From: Promethearchaeota archaeon
GTDB lineage: Archaea > Asgardarchaeota > Lokiarchaeia > Sigyniarchaeales > Promethearchaeaceae
Length of the DNA: 64,000 bases
Assembly: GCA_016933055.1 (NCBI GenBank)
Contig: JAFGBS010000009.1
Coordinates: 695,590-759,589, forward strand
Direction of reading: 5' to 3'
Made by a program: the position numbers and the translations under genes. Every line of letters starts with the position of its first letter. Positions within the stretch are counted from its first letter, which is position 1. The notes under the pieces are model-generated. The model had not been told where the DNA came from and did not search any database. It saw nothing but the letters and a program-made list of their open reading frames with translations. Below, in pieces: positions 28,736 through 38,598 of the stretch.

Positions 28736-28813
28736 TAATCGTTAAGTAGAGGTAATGTCATAAACAAATATATTCGGTTTCTCTTGACAGTTATTAACCT
28801 TAGAATTAATCTT

Positions 28814-30376
28814 ATGATTACAATGACATATAATGTGTTTATCCGAGGAATTTATTCTACTGCACTCACTAAATTGTTTTACGATTTAGGATACAATATT
28901 GTTTATTCAAGTCCTCCCATTAGAGAAAGATTCAACTTAGAAGAATTCTCTGAGAATTGGAAAAATAAATTTTCCAAACAAATAATTATCAATGATAGAT
29001 ACGATCGAGAGGGTATTTCGGTTACTACCAAGAAAGAAATTTGGCCAGATATCAAAGATACCTTTCCTCTTAACGGATCAGATTTCCCAAATTTATTGCA
29101 ATATTATGCAAGATTTCCGATGAACTCAATCTATAAAGGTATCGTAATCTCTTGTAATAAAATAAAAAATTACTCGTTAGTTCGTTTGATTCCTGAGCAA
29201 CAGAACAATGATACGGAAGTGGAATCTCATTTCACTACTACAATAGGTCGAATTAACCGTTTTCTACCCGTAGGTAGTGAAGACATTTTTCAAATTTCTT
29301 ATGAAGATGTTGGACAGTCCTATGCATATCTTAATCAAGGATACACTGTTTCGGGTGATCTTGCTGTTATTATGCCATATAATAAACGAGGATTAATCTC
29401 CAAAAAAATCAAAGATAAAACAGAACGCACACGACTAAAAAAAGTAATTGATGAGATTACTGCCAAAGATTTTGGGATCTTGATCCGAACTGTAGCTCAA
29501 TACGCTGATGAATTGGAAATTTTAAAACAAATTCAGCAATTGAGAGAAAAATATATAGAAATCGAGTCTTTAATCAATCAATCAGGATCTCAAATCGGAG
29601 AAATTTATTCCGATGCTGTATCCCTCAATTATCTGTTTCCTAATACTACAAAATATAAATTTGATCAAATTCGGGACTCAATTTTACCCACATTGCCTTT
29701 ACATCATGAAATAAAAGCTACCACAAATGTGGGAGACCGATCACATCTTAAGACTTTATTACTAATTGAAGAAATTTTGGAGGAGACAGGAGGAAATGGA
29801 TTTACCGAAAGCATCCAAAACAAATTTCTATCCTATTATTCCTCTAATTTATATGTTCCCCGACAAATTTTGAATATTCATCACTATAAAATAAATGGAC
29901 GAATTCTTCATCTTCAATCCGGACAAATTAAAAAAATCGACAGGTTAAGAAATCCTAATCGCCTACAAGTTATTCTAAGAAGGCATGTGAAATCCCAAGG
30001 ACTCTATGATGGTTTAGAAATCCCGATCGAGGAAGGAGATTATGCTATTGGGATCTATGAACAAGAAAGCTGGTTTTCCGAAACTTCCTATTATACGAAG
30101 GATAATGAACTAAAAGGAAAATATTTCAATATCAATACTCCTTTGGTATTTCGACCAGATGGAATCCATTATTTTGACCTTGAGATCGATGTGATTGAAC
30201 CGTTAAATCGAAAACGAATTGTTATCGATGCGGAATTGCTTGAAAAAGCGGCAGAAAGAGGGATCATCTCTCCATATTTATACAGTAAAGCGTTAGAAAC
30301 TGCAGAAGAACTGAAAAATAATGAAAAAATTATAAATCGTACTCCTCACCAAGGTCTGAAAGAAGAAATTGGGTAA
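28814..30376 (+). CDS. fau-1: FAU-1 family RNA-binding ribonuclease
   Basis: This has the layout of archaeal FAU-1: an N-terminal RNase E/G-like part with an S1-type segment (VFIRGIYSTALTKLFYDLG at the start, NRFLPVGSEDIFQISYEDVG) and a C-terminal DUF402 domain (IYEQESWFSETSYYTKDNE, LVFRPDGIHYFDLEIDVI). FAU-1 binds AU-rich RNA and is reported to trim rRNA precursors. Starts at ATG 28814 or 28823 are both plausible; the TTG at 28784 is not needed. A TATA-like ATATATT lies about 45 nt before. The 3' end overlaps the convergent M42 peptidase gene by 47 nt. Confidence 0.85.
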   Translation: MITMTYNVFIRGIYSTALTKLFYDLGYNIVYSSPPIRERFNLEEFSENWKNKFSKQIIINDRYDREGISVTTKKEIWPDIKDTFPLNGSDFPNLLQYYARFPMNSIYKGIVISCNKIKNYSLVRLIPEQQNNDTEVESHFTTTIGRINRFLPVGSEDIFQISYEDVGQSYAYLNQGYTVSGDLAVIMPYNKRGLISKKIKDKTERTRLKKVIDEITAKDFGILIRTVAQYADELEILKQIQQLREKYIEIESLINQSGSQIGEIYSDAVSLNYLFPNTTKYKFDQIRDSILPTLPLHHEIKATTNVGDRSHLKTLLLIEEILEETGGNGFTESIQNKFLSYYSSNLYVPRQILNIHHYKINGRILHLQSGQIKKIDRLRNPNRLQVILRRHVKSQGLYDGLEIPIEEGDYAIGIYEQESWFSETSYYTKDNELKGKYFNINTPLVFRPDGIHYFDLEIDVIEPLNRKRIVIDAELLEKAAERGIISPYLYSKALETAEELKNNEKIINRTPHQGLKEEIG

Positions 30377-31484
30377 TAAGAGCAACTGTGCTCTCCAGAT
30401 CCACCAAATCCATTGTTTCAATCATCGTGTGCATGTATCTTAAAGGAGTTGAAACTAATCCGACGGGAATGCCTTCTCGCGTGACTTGCAATATTCTTGC
30501 GTCCGTTCCAGTGGGACTGTTAGCCGAAATCACTTGGAATGGGATTTTATTAGTTTTACCTATGTTAATTAGCTTTTTGGAGATCTTAGGGTGTAAATTC
30601 GGTCCAACGGCTATAGTTGGTCCATCTCCCATTTTTACATCTGCAAAATCAGATTTTTTCAAATTAGGATGATCAAAGGCAAATGAAACTTCTAATGCTA
30701 ATGCTAACGTAGGATTTATGCGGTACCCCGCAACAGTTGCTCCTCGCACACCCAGTTCTTCTTGAGTTGAAAAAGTGAATATGATTGTTTGTTTCGGGGG
30801 GGCTTTCTTTGAAATGTTTTGTAAAGCACGAATTAACACATAACATCCGGCTCGATCGTCAAAAGATTTTCCATTCACACGTGTACTATTGGGAAATTTC
30901 TGCATTTTTTGATCGAATTCTGCAAAATCCCCGATCTGCACGTATTTTTCTACTTCTTCCTTACTATTTAACCCTACATCTATGAATAAGTCCTTAAGTT
31001 CTGAGGTCTTTTTTCGTTCATCCGACCCAAGAAAATGAATAGATTTTTCTCCAAATATTCCTGGTATTTCTCCGTTATACCCAGCAATTAAAACACGGGA
31101 ACCGGGGAGCAATCGAGGATTCTGCCCTCCAATTTGAGACACGCGAATAAATCCCTCCTTATCAATGTAGCGAACAATGAAACCAATTTCATCCATATGA
31201 GCACTTAACATGACGGATGTATCGTTTGAAGTCCCATAGTTGATTCCATGTTTAACTCCATAAAGATTTCCCATCGTATCAGAAAACACTTTATCGCAGA
31301 GTGGAGTTATTATGTTTCGAATATATTTACTGATTTTTTCTTCATGCCCCGAGCATCCTCGTGTTTCAGACAACCCACGCAAGAGTTCAATATCCCACTT
31401 TTCCTCGGAAGTTTTTGATTTAGGTTCTTCCTTTGGTTGAGCTTTTGTTTTATTTTCTATTGCATCGATTTTTTCTTTAACCAA
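30330..31484 (-). CDS. M42-family metallo-aminopeptidase
   Basis: A TET/deblocking aminopeptidase-type protein. Metal ligands visible: His in SAHMDEIGFIV, Asp in FDDRAGCYVL, the Glu pair in STQEELGVRGA, and His in RYMHTMIETMD. The fourth ligand, usually Asp in a (A/L)DV motif, is Glu here (LALEVSFAF), a conservative change. The N-terminal 25 residues are a charged extension (KTKAQPKEEPKSK) before the domain starts at about 30. M42 peptidases form large tetrahedral cytosolic assemblies that degrade peptides; some were misnamed endoglucanases. Convergent overlap with fau-1. Confidence 0.87.
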   Translation of the reverse strand: MVKEKIDAIENKTKAQPKEEPKSKTSEEKWDIELLRGLSETRGCSGHEEKISKYIRNIITPLCDKVFSDTMGNLYGVKHGINYGTSNDTSVMLSAHMDEIGFIVRYIDKEGFIRVSQIGGQNPRLLPGSRVLIAGYNGEIPGIFGEKSIHFLGSDERKKTSELKDLFIDVGLNSKEEVEKYVQIGDFAEFDQKMQKFPNSTRVNGKSFDDRAGCYVLIRALQNISKKAPPKQTIIFTFSTQEELGVRGATVAGYRINPTLALALEVSFAFDHPNLKKSDFADVKMGDGPTIAVGPNLHPKISKKLINIGKTNKIPFQVISANSPTGTDARILQVTREGIPVGLVSTPLRYMHTMIETMDLVDLESTVALITQFLLSDLGEEYDL

Positions 31485-31585
31485 TTTTCAACACCTAGAA
31501 ATATCGCATACACACCATACAATTAAAATATCGTCTCCATGTTCTTACTTCTATTTTTTAAACCTCAGAAATATTTAATTATTGT

Positions 31586-32449
31586 ATGACTGCACCCTTT
31601 CCGAATGAAGAATCTAATGGAGAAATTTATGGAGAATCCAATAATGAGAATTTATTCACTGAGATTTTGAAAAAAAATTATGGGGAAGAATATCAATCTA
31701 CTTTACATATTGGAGAAAAAGATACAACTCCTGTTGTTATCATAGATACACGCGAAAAGGGAAGTGGAATCGGCAGCAAGCTGGAAAAGCTTGGAGCAAC
31801 TGTAATTTATGAAACATTGGATGTGGGAGATTATCTATGTTCGTGGGATACTGCAGTAGAACGAAAGCGTGGGGATGATTTTCGATCTTCAGTATTTGGG
31901 GGATCCAATTCCAGTAATGTATTTGAGCAGTTACTGCGATTATCCGATGCAATAGAGAAACCCATCCTTCTCATCGAGGATTTTAATAAAGCTTTTGGAC
32001 CCCCAGGTGCTGATGAGCGTGTAAGTTCTATATATGGTGCTTTGATTTCAATCGCTATTAAATTAAATATTCCAGTGATTCCCACTCGAAATAGTAGTGA
32101 TACTGCAGTTGTATTATATCGCATTGCAAAACGGCAACAGGAAGAAAGGAATATCCGGGGAATCGCACGTCGAGCTCCGAAGTCCTTAACATTAAAAGAA
32201 CGTCAAGCATTTGTGCTAGAGGGTTTATTTAAAGTGGGACCAACGAAAAGTCATCAATTAATTGAGCAATTTAAGTGTCCCATCAATTTCTTCACAGAAT
32301 TGATGAATACTGAAATTATTTACACAAAGAGCGGTAATCCAAAGGGTATTACGGGAAAACTAGCAGAAATAAAAGGTTTTGGATGGAAGTTTGTTAAAGA
32401 CAACAAGTCTTTACTATTAAGTGAAGAAGAATCCGAAAGAGAAAAATAA
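31586..32449 (+). CDS. xpf: XPF/ERCC4-type structure-specific nuclease
   Basis: The short archaeal XPF form without helicase. The nuclease domain (about 50-190) has IDTREKGS, GDYL, and the catalytic motif VERKRGDDF (91-99), matching ERKxxxD. A tandem helix-hairpin-helix region follows (ALEGLFKVGPTKSHQLIEQF-like at about 215-230, then ITGKLAEIKGFGWKFV). It cuts flaps and fork junctions, normally as a dimer with PCNA. The N-terminal 45 residues are a polar extension beyond the usual start. The upstream TTTTTTAAA about 28 nt before the ATG, with no ribosome binding site, suggests a leaderless transcript. Confidence 0.88.
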   Translation: MTAPFPNEESNGEIYGESNNENLFTEILKKNYGEEYQSTLHIGEKDTTPVVIIDTREKGSGIGSKLEKLGATVIYETLDVGDYLCSWDTAVERKRGDDFRSSVFGGSNSSNVFEQLLRLSDAIEKPILLIEDFNKAFGPPGADERVSSIYGALISIAIKLNIPVIPTRNSSDTAVVLYRIAKRQQEERNIRGIARRAPKSLTLKERQAFVLEGLFKVGPTKSHQLIEQFKCPINFFTELMNTEIIYTKSGNPKGITGKLAEIKGFGWKFVKDNKSLLLSEEESEREK

Positions 32450-32456
32450 TACTTGG

Positions 32457-33305
32457 TTATATTTTTAAACTATCAAGAAATTCGTTCACGACCCTATAAT
32501 ATCCGGAAAACGCTTCTCTTCTGATGTTATGACCCACTTTTTCAAAATGTTTCCATCTAACTAAGGGATTAAGTTGTTGAAAATTATGTCCGTCCTTACA
32601 AGTCAATAATCCGCGAGAACTGGTTAAAAGTAACACCGGTTTAGTTAATTTAGGGACCAATTGTTTCCATCGAGGTGCAGAGAATAAAACTCGACCGTTT
32701 CGCAAGGGATAATGTAAGGAGAATTGACTACTGGCTTCCGCAGCTCCTTGAATATCTTGTTCGTCCCATTTTGGACGAATTCGTTGGATCTTTTTTTGGT
32801 ATTGTTCCTTAGGTTTGGGAGTCTGGCGATGTTTATGCATTGCAGAACTAACCTGTCGGGCTTTAAGATTAGCGGTATTCATGATATTTGTTGGAAATGC
32901 CGGATCTTCTAAAACAGAGCCCCTAATTGTATTTTGATTAGTTACGGCCATTGCTGCTACTACTCCCCCCATGCTATGCCCTATTAACACGACATCATCC
33001 AAATGTTGTTTGTCACAAAAATCATACACATCTTGAACTAAATCCTTGTATTTGAGATCACCCATAGGATCTGAAGATTTTCCATGCCCTCGAGCGTCAA
33101 TTAAGTAAATTTGGTATTCATTGGCAAATTTACTACCTATACGATCCCAACATAAGCCATTATCTGAAAATCCATGATAAAAGATCAAAGCTGATTTTTT
33201 TGAATCGATTTCATTATGATAATAGTGTATCTTCTTATCCGGATATTTTACAAATGCACTTTTCCACGGATACACGGTGTTCACTTTAATTCTTACTGAA
33301 TACAT
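32457..33305 (-). CDS. Alpha/beta hydrolase
   Basis: A standard alpha/beta-hydrolase: oxyanion segment IFYHGFSDNGLCWD, then YLIDARGHGKSSDP, the nucleophile elbow GHSMGG, and a C-terminal catalytic His in FEKVGHNIRREAF. The cap region (about 140-200) is Lys/Gln rich. Substrate unknown; esterases, lipases and C-C hydrolases share this layout. It converges on xpf with an 7-nt gap. No signal peptide, so cytosolic. Confidence 0.85.
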   Translation of the reverse strand: MYSVRIKVNTVYPWKSAFVKYPDKKIHYYHNEIDSKKSALIFYHGFSDNGLCWDRIGSKFANEYQIYLIDARGHGKSSDPMGDLKYKDLVQDVYDFCDKQHLDDVVLIGHSMGGVVAAMAVTNQNTIRGSVLEDPAFPTNIMNTANLKARQVSSAMHKHRQTPKPKEQYQKKIQRIRPKWDEQDIQGAAEASSQFSLHYPLRNGRVLFSAPRWKQLVPKLTKPVLLLTSSRGLLTCKDGHNFQQLNPLVRWKHFEKVGHNIRREAFSGYYRVVNEFLDSLKI

Positions 33306-33494
33306 ACCCTAAAAGAGAATTGATATTTCATATTTTGAATACGGACAAACGCAAGATCTACCAATAATTTTTAGTATAATTTGGAGGTTATATTTTACAA
33401 AATCTCATCTCTCAATAATTTTACGAATAAACCAGAAGAATTTACCTTTTAATATTAGATACCTAAATAATTATCAAACTATGATGTGATAAAA

Positions 33495-33863
33495 ATGGCA
33501 AAAGAACCGTTAGCATTAATCTTGATTATGAATAAAAACGAAATTGGAGAAATAAATATATTAGAGAAATTAAAACCACATCTGACCACTATTGTGAAAC
33601 ATTTGGTCAAAGAGGGAAATATTACCACCCAAGAGGAATTTAATAAGATCTTAGATGGTGGGTTTGTTCAAGCTATTCGAATGGAAGATGCAGATTACAA
33701 AAAACTTCTTAATAACGATAACCTTGTTGCTGCAACCGCTATGGACGTATATAAAGCAAATTACCAATTGGAGCCCAATGAGGATGTCGAAGTATTATAT
33801 TATCCTGAAGATAAGAGCCCTTGGGGGTTCAATTTGCACGTATGCGTCATGTACTCTATTTAA
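33495..33863 (+). CDS. Hypothetical protein (about 122 aa)
   Basis: I do not recognise this gene. It starts MAKEPLALILIMNKNEIGE at ATG 33495 (a GTG at 33486 would add three residues). It has an amphipathic alpha/beta pattern, no Cys pair apart from the single HVCVMYSI near the end, and no membrane helix. The C-terminal half contains an acidic segment, EPNEDVEVLYYPEDKSPWG. It lies alone between the hydrolase promoter and the convergent GH4 gene. Composition and length support a real gene. Confidence 0.55.
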   Translation: MAKEPLALILIMNKNEIGEINILEKLKPHLTTIVKHLVKEGNITTQEEFNKILDGGFVQAIRMEDADYKKLLNNDNLVAATAMDVYKANYQLEPNEDVEVLYYPEDKSPWGFNLHVCVMYSI

Positions 33864-33903
33864 ATTTTCTTATTTTCTAAATTTTAGTAGAAAAAATAGA
33901 AAT

Positions 33904-35211
33904 TTATTCAAGAGAAATCCATTCTTTTTGAATTTCCACCATCTCATCTAGAAACTCATTAATGAAATGTTTTCGAGGGAAGTTTGGATCCGCTTGAAGT
34001 GCTTGAACGGCGAAATCACGAGATTTATGAATAATGGCATTAACTACTAAATCTTGTACAGTCGATTCAATTTTAAGAATATTGACTAAAGGTTCTGGGT
34101 AAACTCCAAGTACATTTCCATGAACCCCCGATTTATTCACGGTTGCAGGACACTCAACGACCAAATCTTCTGGGAGATTACTAATGATGCCTTTGTTCGG
34201 TAAATTTACGGATAATTCGTGATGGTTATCATCGGAAAGTATTCCCTCGATAATCGGAATAGCACGTTCATGATCGGGTTTTACTAATTGATTTCCTTTG
34301 TCATTTCGAATTTTATGTCGAATTCGCTTTCCTATTAGACCTGTAAAGAGTTTATAGAATGTGTAGAAACGTTTAATTCCGATTTTATTGACAACATCTC
34401 GTGCCCAACCTATGTATTCTCCATAATGTGAATCGGTGGTATAAGGCATGTATCCAAAATATTTGAGTATGTAAGTGGTTAATTTGACGGCTGAACTGAA
34501 CGGAAAGATGCGCTGCCATCGTTTAAGATAGGTAACGCCTTTTTCACGAATCTGGGGAAGTAGATCTTCATTCGTTTCCCTATTATTTGCTTCAATAACA
34601 GAACCGAAATGATTCAATCCCCCGCTCCATAATTCCATATTCTCAAATGGTATTTTTAGTATTTTTGGTAGATGATGCTCTGCGAATGCAATCTCGTGAC
34701 ACAAACCTATGGTTTTAAGATTAGGATATTTTCGCTTGATAGATAAGCAAATTCTACTCATTGGATTAGAATAATTAATGAATACTGCATTGGGACAGAT
34801 ATGATTGATATCCTCACAGATATCAAGAACTTGGGGAACAATTCGTAATGCATGGAACATTCCTCCTGGACCACCGTTTTCTCCAAAAACTTGAGTGCTT
34901 CCATATTTCCAAGGAATTTTCTTATCAATTTCCCACCAATAAAATCGCGGTCCGACTTCGATTGCACTAACTACAAAATTAGCTCCTTTTAGAGCTTCTT
35001 TTCTATTTAAAGTAGATTCTAACGAAAAATTCAGATTATCTTGATCTAGCTTTGCTTGGCAGGCTGCACGAGCATATTCTAAATTCTCTGCATTGATATC
35101 ATGTAAAGTGATAGAAGATCCCTCCAGAATTGAGGAATTGAATATGCTACCACACGTACCGAGTCCGAATTGCAAGGATCCGGCCCCTACAACCACAATT
35201 TTTGTTGGCAT
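33904..35211 (-). CDS. Glycoside hydrolase family 4 (NAD- and metal-dependent) protein
   Basis: GH4 enzymes cleave alpha- or beta-glycosides by an oxidation-elimination mechanism using NAD and Mn2+. Seen here are the Rossmann nucleotide site KIVVVGAGSLQFG, the GH4 segment FGENGGPGGMFHALR, NYSNPM, the metal-binding Cys in GLCHEIAFAEHH and His in GGLNHFG. Length (435 from ATG 35211) is typical; the upstream ATG at 35235 is not needed. Alpha-galactosidase, alpha-glucosidase and alpha-glucuronidase subgroups cannot be told apart by eye. It fits the GPH transporters and GH36 in the window. Confidence 0.88.
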   Translation of the reverse strand: MPTKIVVVGAGSLQFGLGTCGSIFNSSILEGSSITLHDINAENLEYARAACQAKLDQDNLNFSLESTLNRKEALKGANFVVSAIEVGPRFYWWEIDKKIPWKYGSTQVFGENGGPGGMFHALRIVPQVLDICEDINHICPNAVFINYSNPMSRICLSIKRKYPNLKTIGLCHEIAFAEHHLPKILKIPFENMELWSGGLNHFGSVIEANNRETNEDLLPQIREKGVTYLKRWQRIFPFSSAVKLTTYILKYFGYMPYTTDSHYGEYIGWARDVVNKIGIKRFYTFYKLFTGLIGKRIRHKIRNDKGNQLVKPDHERAIPIIEGILSDDNHHELSVNLPNKGIISNLPEDLVVECPATVNKSGVHGNVLGVYPEPLVNILKIESTVQDLVVNAIIHKSRDFAVQALQADPNFPRKHFINEFLDEMVEIQKEWISLE

Positions 35212-35399
35212 ACTTGCACAAACTTGAGAAAACAATTAAGGTTTTTTTAATTTCTCAGTTGAGTAAATGGATATAAATTTAGAAATTGTGGTTGTGAGTG
35301 ATTCAAACGCTTAAAACGTGCTTTAAAAAAAGACACTTTCAAAATTTATTGAGTAGCAACAACTTTCAACTAATAGTATAAACAATTAAATGAATTGGA

Positions 35400-36125
35400 T
35401 TATCTGAAAATTTCAGTTGGTGGTTCAATTTCATAAATAGACGTGTTATCTAAAGTTAAAGAATCTATTTTAGCACTCCAAATTGGTGTAATTTGATTTC
35501 TTGGTCGTAGGTAGACTTGAACCCAATCATAAGGTGGTATCATAACATGTTTAGAAATTTCCATTTCCCAGAATAAGGATCTAAACAGATAATGTTCCAC
35601 AACTAATATTTGTGGCGCATTTCCACAAAATGACCACTCAGTGCTTGAATTAACATTCGATAATGTCGTGTTTTGTTCGATAAACTCGATAAAAAAATCT
35701 CGAATATCAAGAACATCAGTAGGTAATGAGCAAAACCATTCAATCACTTTCACATTAATTGAGGATCGAGTTTTTATGCTATGTGTGGTTCGAGCTGATA
35801 AATGTATCTCAATATCTGAATTTAGATGTGAGTTTTCGGGATATAGAAAAATATCCACTACATAATTGGAATTGCCAACAGATATAACGTTATACTCCAT
35901 AAAGACTGATGTATTGGTGTCCACTTCAATAAATACTTGCTCTTCATCACTTTCTACTTCAGCTACTACCCATGCAACATGGTCGGGGTAAGATAACATG
36001 CTTGAAGGATGAAATTCTATCTCAATTTTTGGTTTAAAAGAAGGATATAGGATACTCAGTGTAATCGAACTGAGGAAAATAATACTCATTAAAAATATGG
36101 TCAGTATTCTGGATTTCTCTTTCAT
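35400..36125 (-). CDS. Membrane-anchored or secreted hypothetical protein
   Basis: The N-terminus is a clear signal peptide or anchor: basic KEKSR, then hydrophobic ILTIFLMSIIFLSSITLSI (residues about 6-25). The rest (about 215 residues) is beta-rich, with Asn-x-Ser/Thr sites and no recognisable domain. There is no C-terminal membrane helix and so no sorting tail for the archaeosortase. It probably lies outside the cytoplasmic membrane. It stands alone and is divergent from the CoA ligase gene. Confidence 0.6.
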   Translation of the reverse strand: MKEKSRILTIFLMSIIFLSSITLSILYPSFKPKIEIEFHPSSMLSYPDHVAWVVAEVESDEEQVFIEVDTNTSVFMEYNVISVGNSNYVVDIFLYPENSHLNSDIEIHLSARTTHSIKTRSSINVKVIEWFCSLPTDVLDIRDFFIEFIEQNTTLSNVNSSTEWSFCGNAPQILVVEHYLFRSLFWEMEISKHVMIPPYDWVQVYLRPRNQITPIWSAKIDSLTLDNTSIYEIEPPTEIFR

Positions 36126-36331
36126 TTTTGATCCTTTAAGTACCCAATTTTATTCTAAATTCTAATAAATAATATTTTACTTAAGACTAAGTATTCGAAC
36201 ATACGATCTAATCTATAGAACGTTTCGAGAAAGGAAGTTTAATTTAACTAATCATGAATATTAAAATAATTTTTTAAAGAAGCAAAGGGAGTTAGATCTA
36301 TACTCATCCTATAGAGGAGTTTGAAATACGC

Positions 36332-38242
36332 ATGACAAATTACAAGAAGCTACATAAATTATCAATTAAAAATCCCAATAAATTCTGGGGAAAAATTGCA
36401 GAAGAATTATTTTGGTACAAAAAACCAGAGAAAATTCTAGATGATTCGAATCCACCATTTTTTCGCTGGTTTGTAGGTGGTAGGACAAATCTATGTTATA
36501 ATGCAATAGACCGATGGGCTAAATTAGATAGTCACAAAGATCGGTCGGCTTATATTTATGAAAATCCTGTGAACGGGGTAACAAAATCCATTTCTTATTC
36601 AGAATTATTGATTTACGTTCAAAACATCGCAGGGTTATTACAACAATTAGGGTTGAAGAAGGGTGACAGAGTCATTTTCTATCTTCCAATGTCAATTGAA
36701 GCGTGTGCTGCTGCCCTTGCTTGTGTTCGACTTGGGATTATTCACTCCATCATTTTTGCAGGATTTTCTAAGGATGCAATCGCAGTAAGAATCGATGATT
36801 GTAAACCTAAATTAATAATATGCGGGGATGCTCATGAACGTGCAACTAAAATCACCCCATTGAAACAAATTGTGGATGAAGCAATTGAAACTGCGGAATT
36901 TAAAGTTCCTAAAGTATTAGTTGTGAATTTTGGCATAAAACCTTATAGTCCGGTGGAAGGACGAGATTTAGATTGGGAAAAAGAATTAGAAAAATGCCCG
37001 ATTAAGGAAGTGGAATGTGTACAACTAAAGAGCGATGATATTTCATATATATTATACACCAGTGGAACCAGTGGAAAACCAAAAGGCGCTGTTAGAGATA
37101 CTGCAGGTCACATGGTCGCATTATACTATAGTATTTTTTCCTTATATGGGTGCAAGAAAGATTCAATTTACTTCGCCACTAGTGATATAGGTTGGGTTGT
37201 GGGTCATTCTTATACAATTTACGCACCCTTAATTGCTGGATTAACTTCAATCGTCTACGATGGCACACCACTTCATGGTGCTGGTGGAGAAGAGAATCCA
37301 GGAATTTGGTTCGCCACAATGAGTAAGCTAAAAACCGATGTAGTATTTAGTAGTCCTACCGCATTACGAATGTTACGGAAATATCCAGAGGAATACATAA
37401 CCAAACATGATCTATCTAATTTGAAGTACCTCTTTCTAGCAGGAGAGCCTTTAGATCCTGCCACTTATGAATGGGCTAAGCGCGTTCTTGGAAAAACCCA
37501 GATAATTGACAACTACTGGCAAACTGAAACAGGATGGCCCGTATTATGTAATCCTGTAGGAGTGGATAATATTCCGATAGTTCCAGGAAGTCCCACTTTC
37601 CCTACTTGGGGTTGGAATCTTTTAGTTGTAGATGAGAATGGTAAGGAAGTAAAACATGATATGAAAGGATATCTAGTTGCCCGACCCCCAACACCCCCTG
37701 GCTTTATGATGACCCTATGGGAAGATGATGAACGTTTTGTAAAAGCGTACTACCGAGTATTACCCGGAAATTACTATGCAACGGGTGATTACGCTATAAA
37801 AAACACAGAAGGTTATTTCTTCGTGCTTGGCAGAGCAGATGAGGTCATAAAGGTAGCTGCTCATCGCTTGGGAACTCGGGAAATAGAAGAATTACTCAAT
37901 AGTCACAAAGCAGTCGCGGAAAACATGGTTATTGGAATTGCGGATGATGTTAAAGGACAAGTACCTATTGTATTAGTCGTTATCAAGCAAGGAATTGAAT
38001 GGAATGACATTGTAAAAACTGAACTTCGGGAGACCATCCGAAAAGGAATTGGACCCATAGCAACTCCTAAAGAAATCTTGTGTGTCAGCAGACTTCCAAA
38101 AACCCGATCTGGAAAAGTAATGAGACGAATTATAAAATCGATTGCAGAAGGTAAGGAGATCGGTGATATTAGTACGATTGAAGACAGAACTGCAGTCGAA
38201 GAAGTACGAGATGCAATTTATTCCGTCATTAAAACTGACTGA
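36332..38242 (+). CDS. AMP-forming acyl-CoA synthetase, propionyl/acetyl-CoA type
   Basis: It activates a short carboxylic acid to its CoA thioester using ATP. The P-loop ILYTSGTSGKPKG, the motif DNYWQTETGWP, the hinge and core GDYAIKNTEGYFFVLGRADE, and the catalytic Lys region PKTRSGKVMRR (a common acetylation target) are all present. The WQTETGWP version with Tyr before Trp resembles propionyl-CoA synthetases (PrpE/ACSS3) more than acetate enzymes (WWQTETGG). The N-terminal ACAS_N domain is present, and length (636) fits. A GAGGAG sequence precedes the ATG. Structured repeat copy 3 lies on the opposite strand in its 3' flank. Confidence 0.88.
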   Translation: MTNYKKLHKLSIKNPNKFWGKIAEELFWYKKPEKILDDSNPPFFRWFVGGRTNLCYNAIDRWAKLDSHKDRSAYIYENPVNGVTKSISYSELLIYVQNIAGLLQQLGLKKGDRVIFYLPMSIEACAAALACVRLGIIHSIIFAGFSKDAIAVRIDDCKPKLIICGDAHERATKITPLKQIVDEAIETAEFKVPKVLVVNFGIKPYSPVEGRDLDWEKELEKCPIKEVECVQLKSDDISYILYTSGTSGKPKGAVRDTAGHMVALYYSIFSLYGCKKDSIYFATSDIGWVVGHSYTIYAPLIAGLTSIVYDGTPLHGAGGEENPGIWFATMSKLKTDVVFSSPTALRMLRKYPEEYITKHDLSNLKYLFLAGEPLDPATYEWAKRVLGKTQIIDNYWQTETGWPVLCNPVGVDNIPIVPGSPTFPTWGWNLLVVDENGKEVKHDMKGYLVARPPTPPGFMMTLWEDDERFVKAYYRVLPGNYYATGDYAIKNTEGYFFVLGRADEVIKVAAHRLGTREIEELLNSHKAVAENMVIGIADDVKGQVPIVLVVIKQGIEWNDIVKTELRETIRKGIGPIATPKEILCVSRLPKTRSGKVMRRIIKSIAEGKEIGDISTIEDRTAVEEVRDAIYSVIKTD

Positions 38243-38315
38243 TATTCCAAGAGAAACAATAGCAGTAGGATTTTAAGGAAAAAACCAAGATAATTATTCC
38301 CTCCTTCCTTTTTTT

Positions 38316-38512
38316 TAATTGATCAACATTTATACGGCTCTTTAGAACGAGAATTGATAAGTTTTAACAGTAAACTATCTTAAAACTACGTCGAATTGAC
38401 GGCATCAAAAATTGACGTATACGTTAAGTGGGTTTAGGCACTCCTACGATAAAAAACCTACAAAATCGTTTACGTTTACGTGTAGATTGATTTTGTAGGC
38501 TTTTCAGCGTAG
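38316..38512 (-). repeat. Structured repeat element, copy 3 (minus strand, intergenic)
   Basis: On the minus strand it reads CTACGCTG (38512-38505), then GCCTACAAAATC (38500-38489) pairing perfectly over 11 bp with GATTTTGTAGG (38467-38457), then ATCGTAG, GGAGTGCCTAAACCC (38444-38430), GATAGTTTACTGTT, ACTTATCA, and the end ATGTTGATCAATTA. Order and boxes match copy 1 (8571): CTACGCT, nested stem, GGTGTTCCTTAAACCC, GATAGTTTTAACTGTT, CTTATCA, ATGTTAATTA. The stem sequence differs but pairs. It fills most of the 356-nt gap between the CoA synthetase and DJ-1 genes. Confidence 0.7.
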
Positions 38513-38598
38513 TTTTTGGATGTATATGCTAAGTCAAAATTAGTTAATCATATTTTAAAGGTTAAGAATTTAATAATGAGGGATTCTGGATCCATTAT

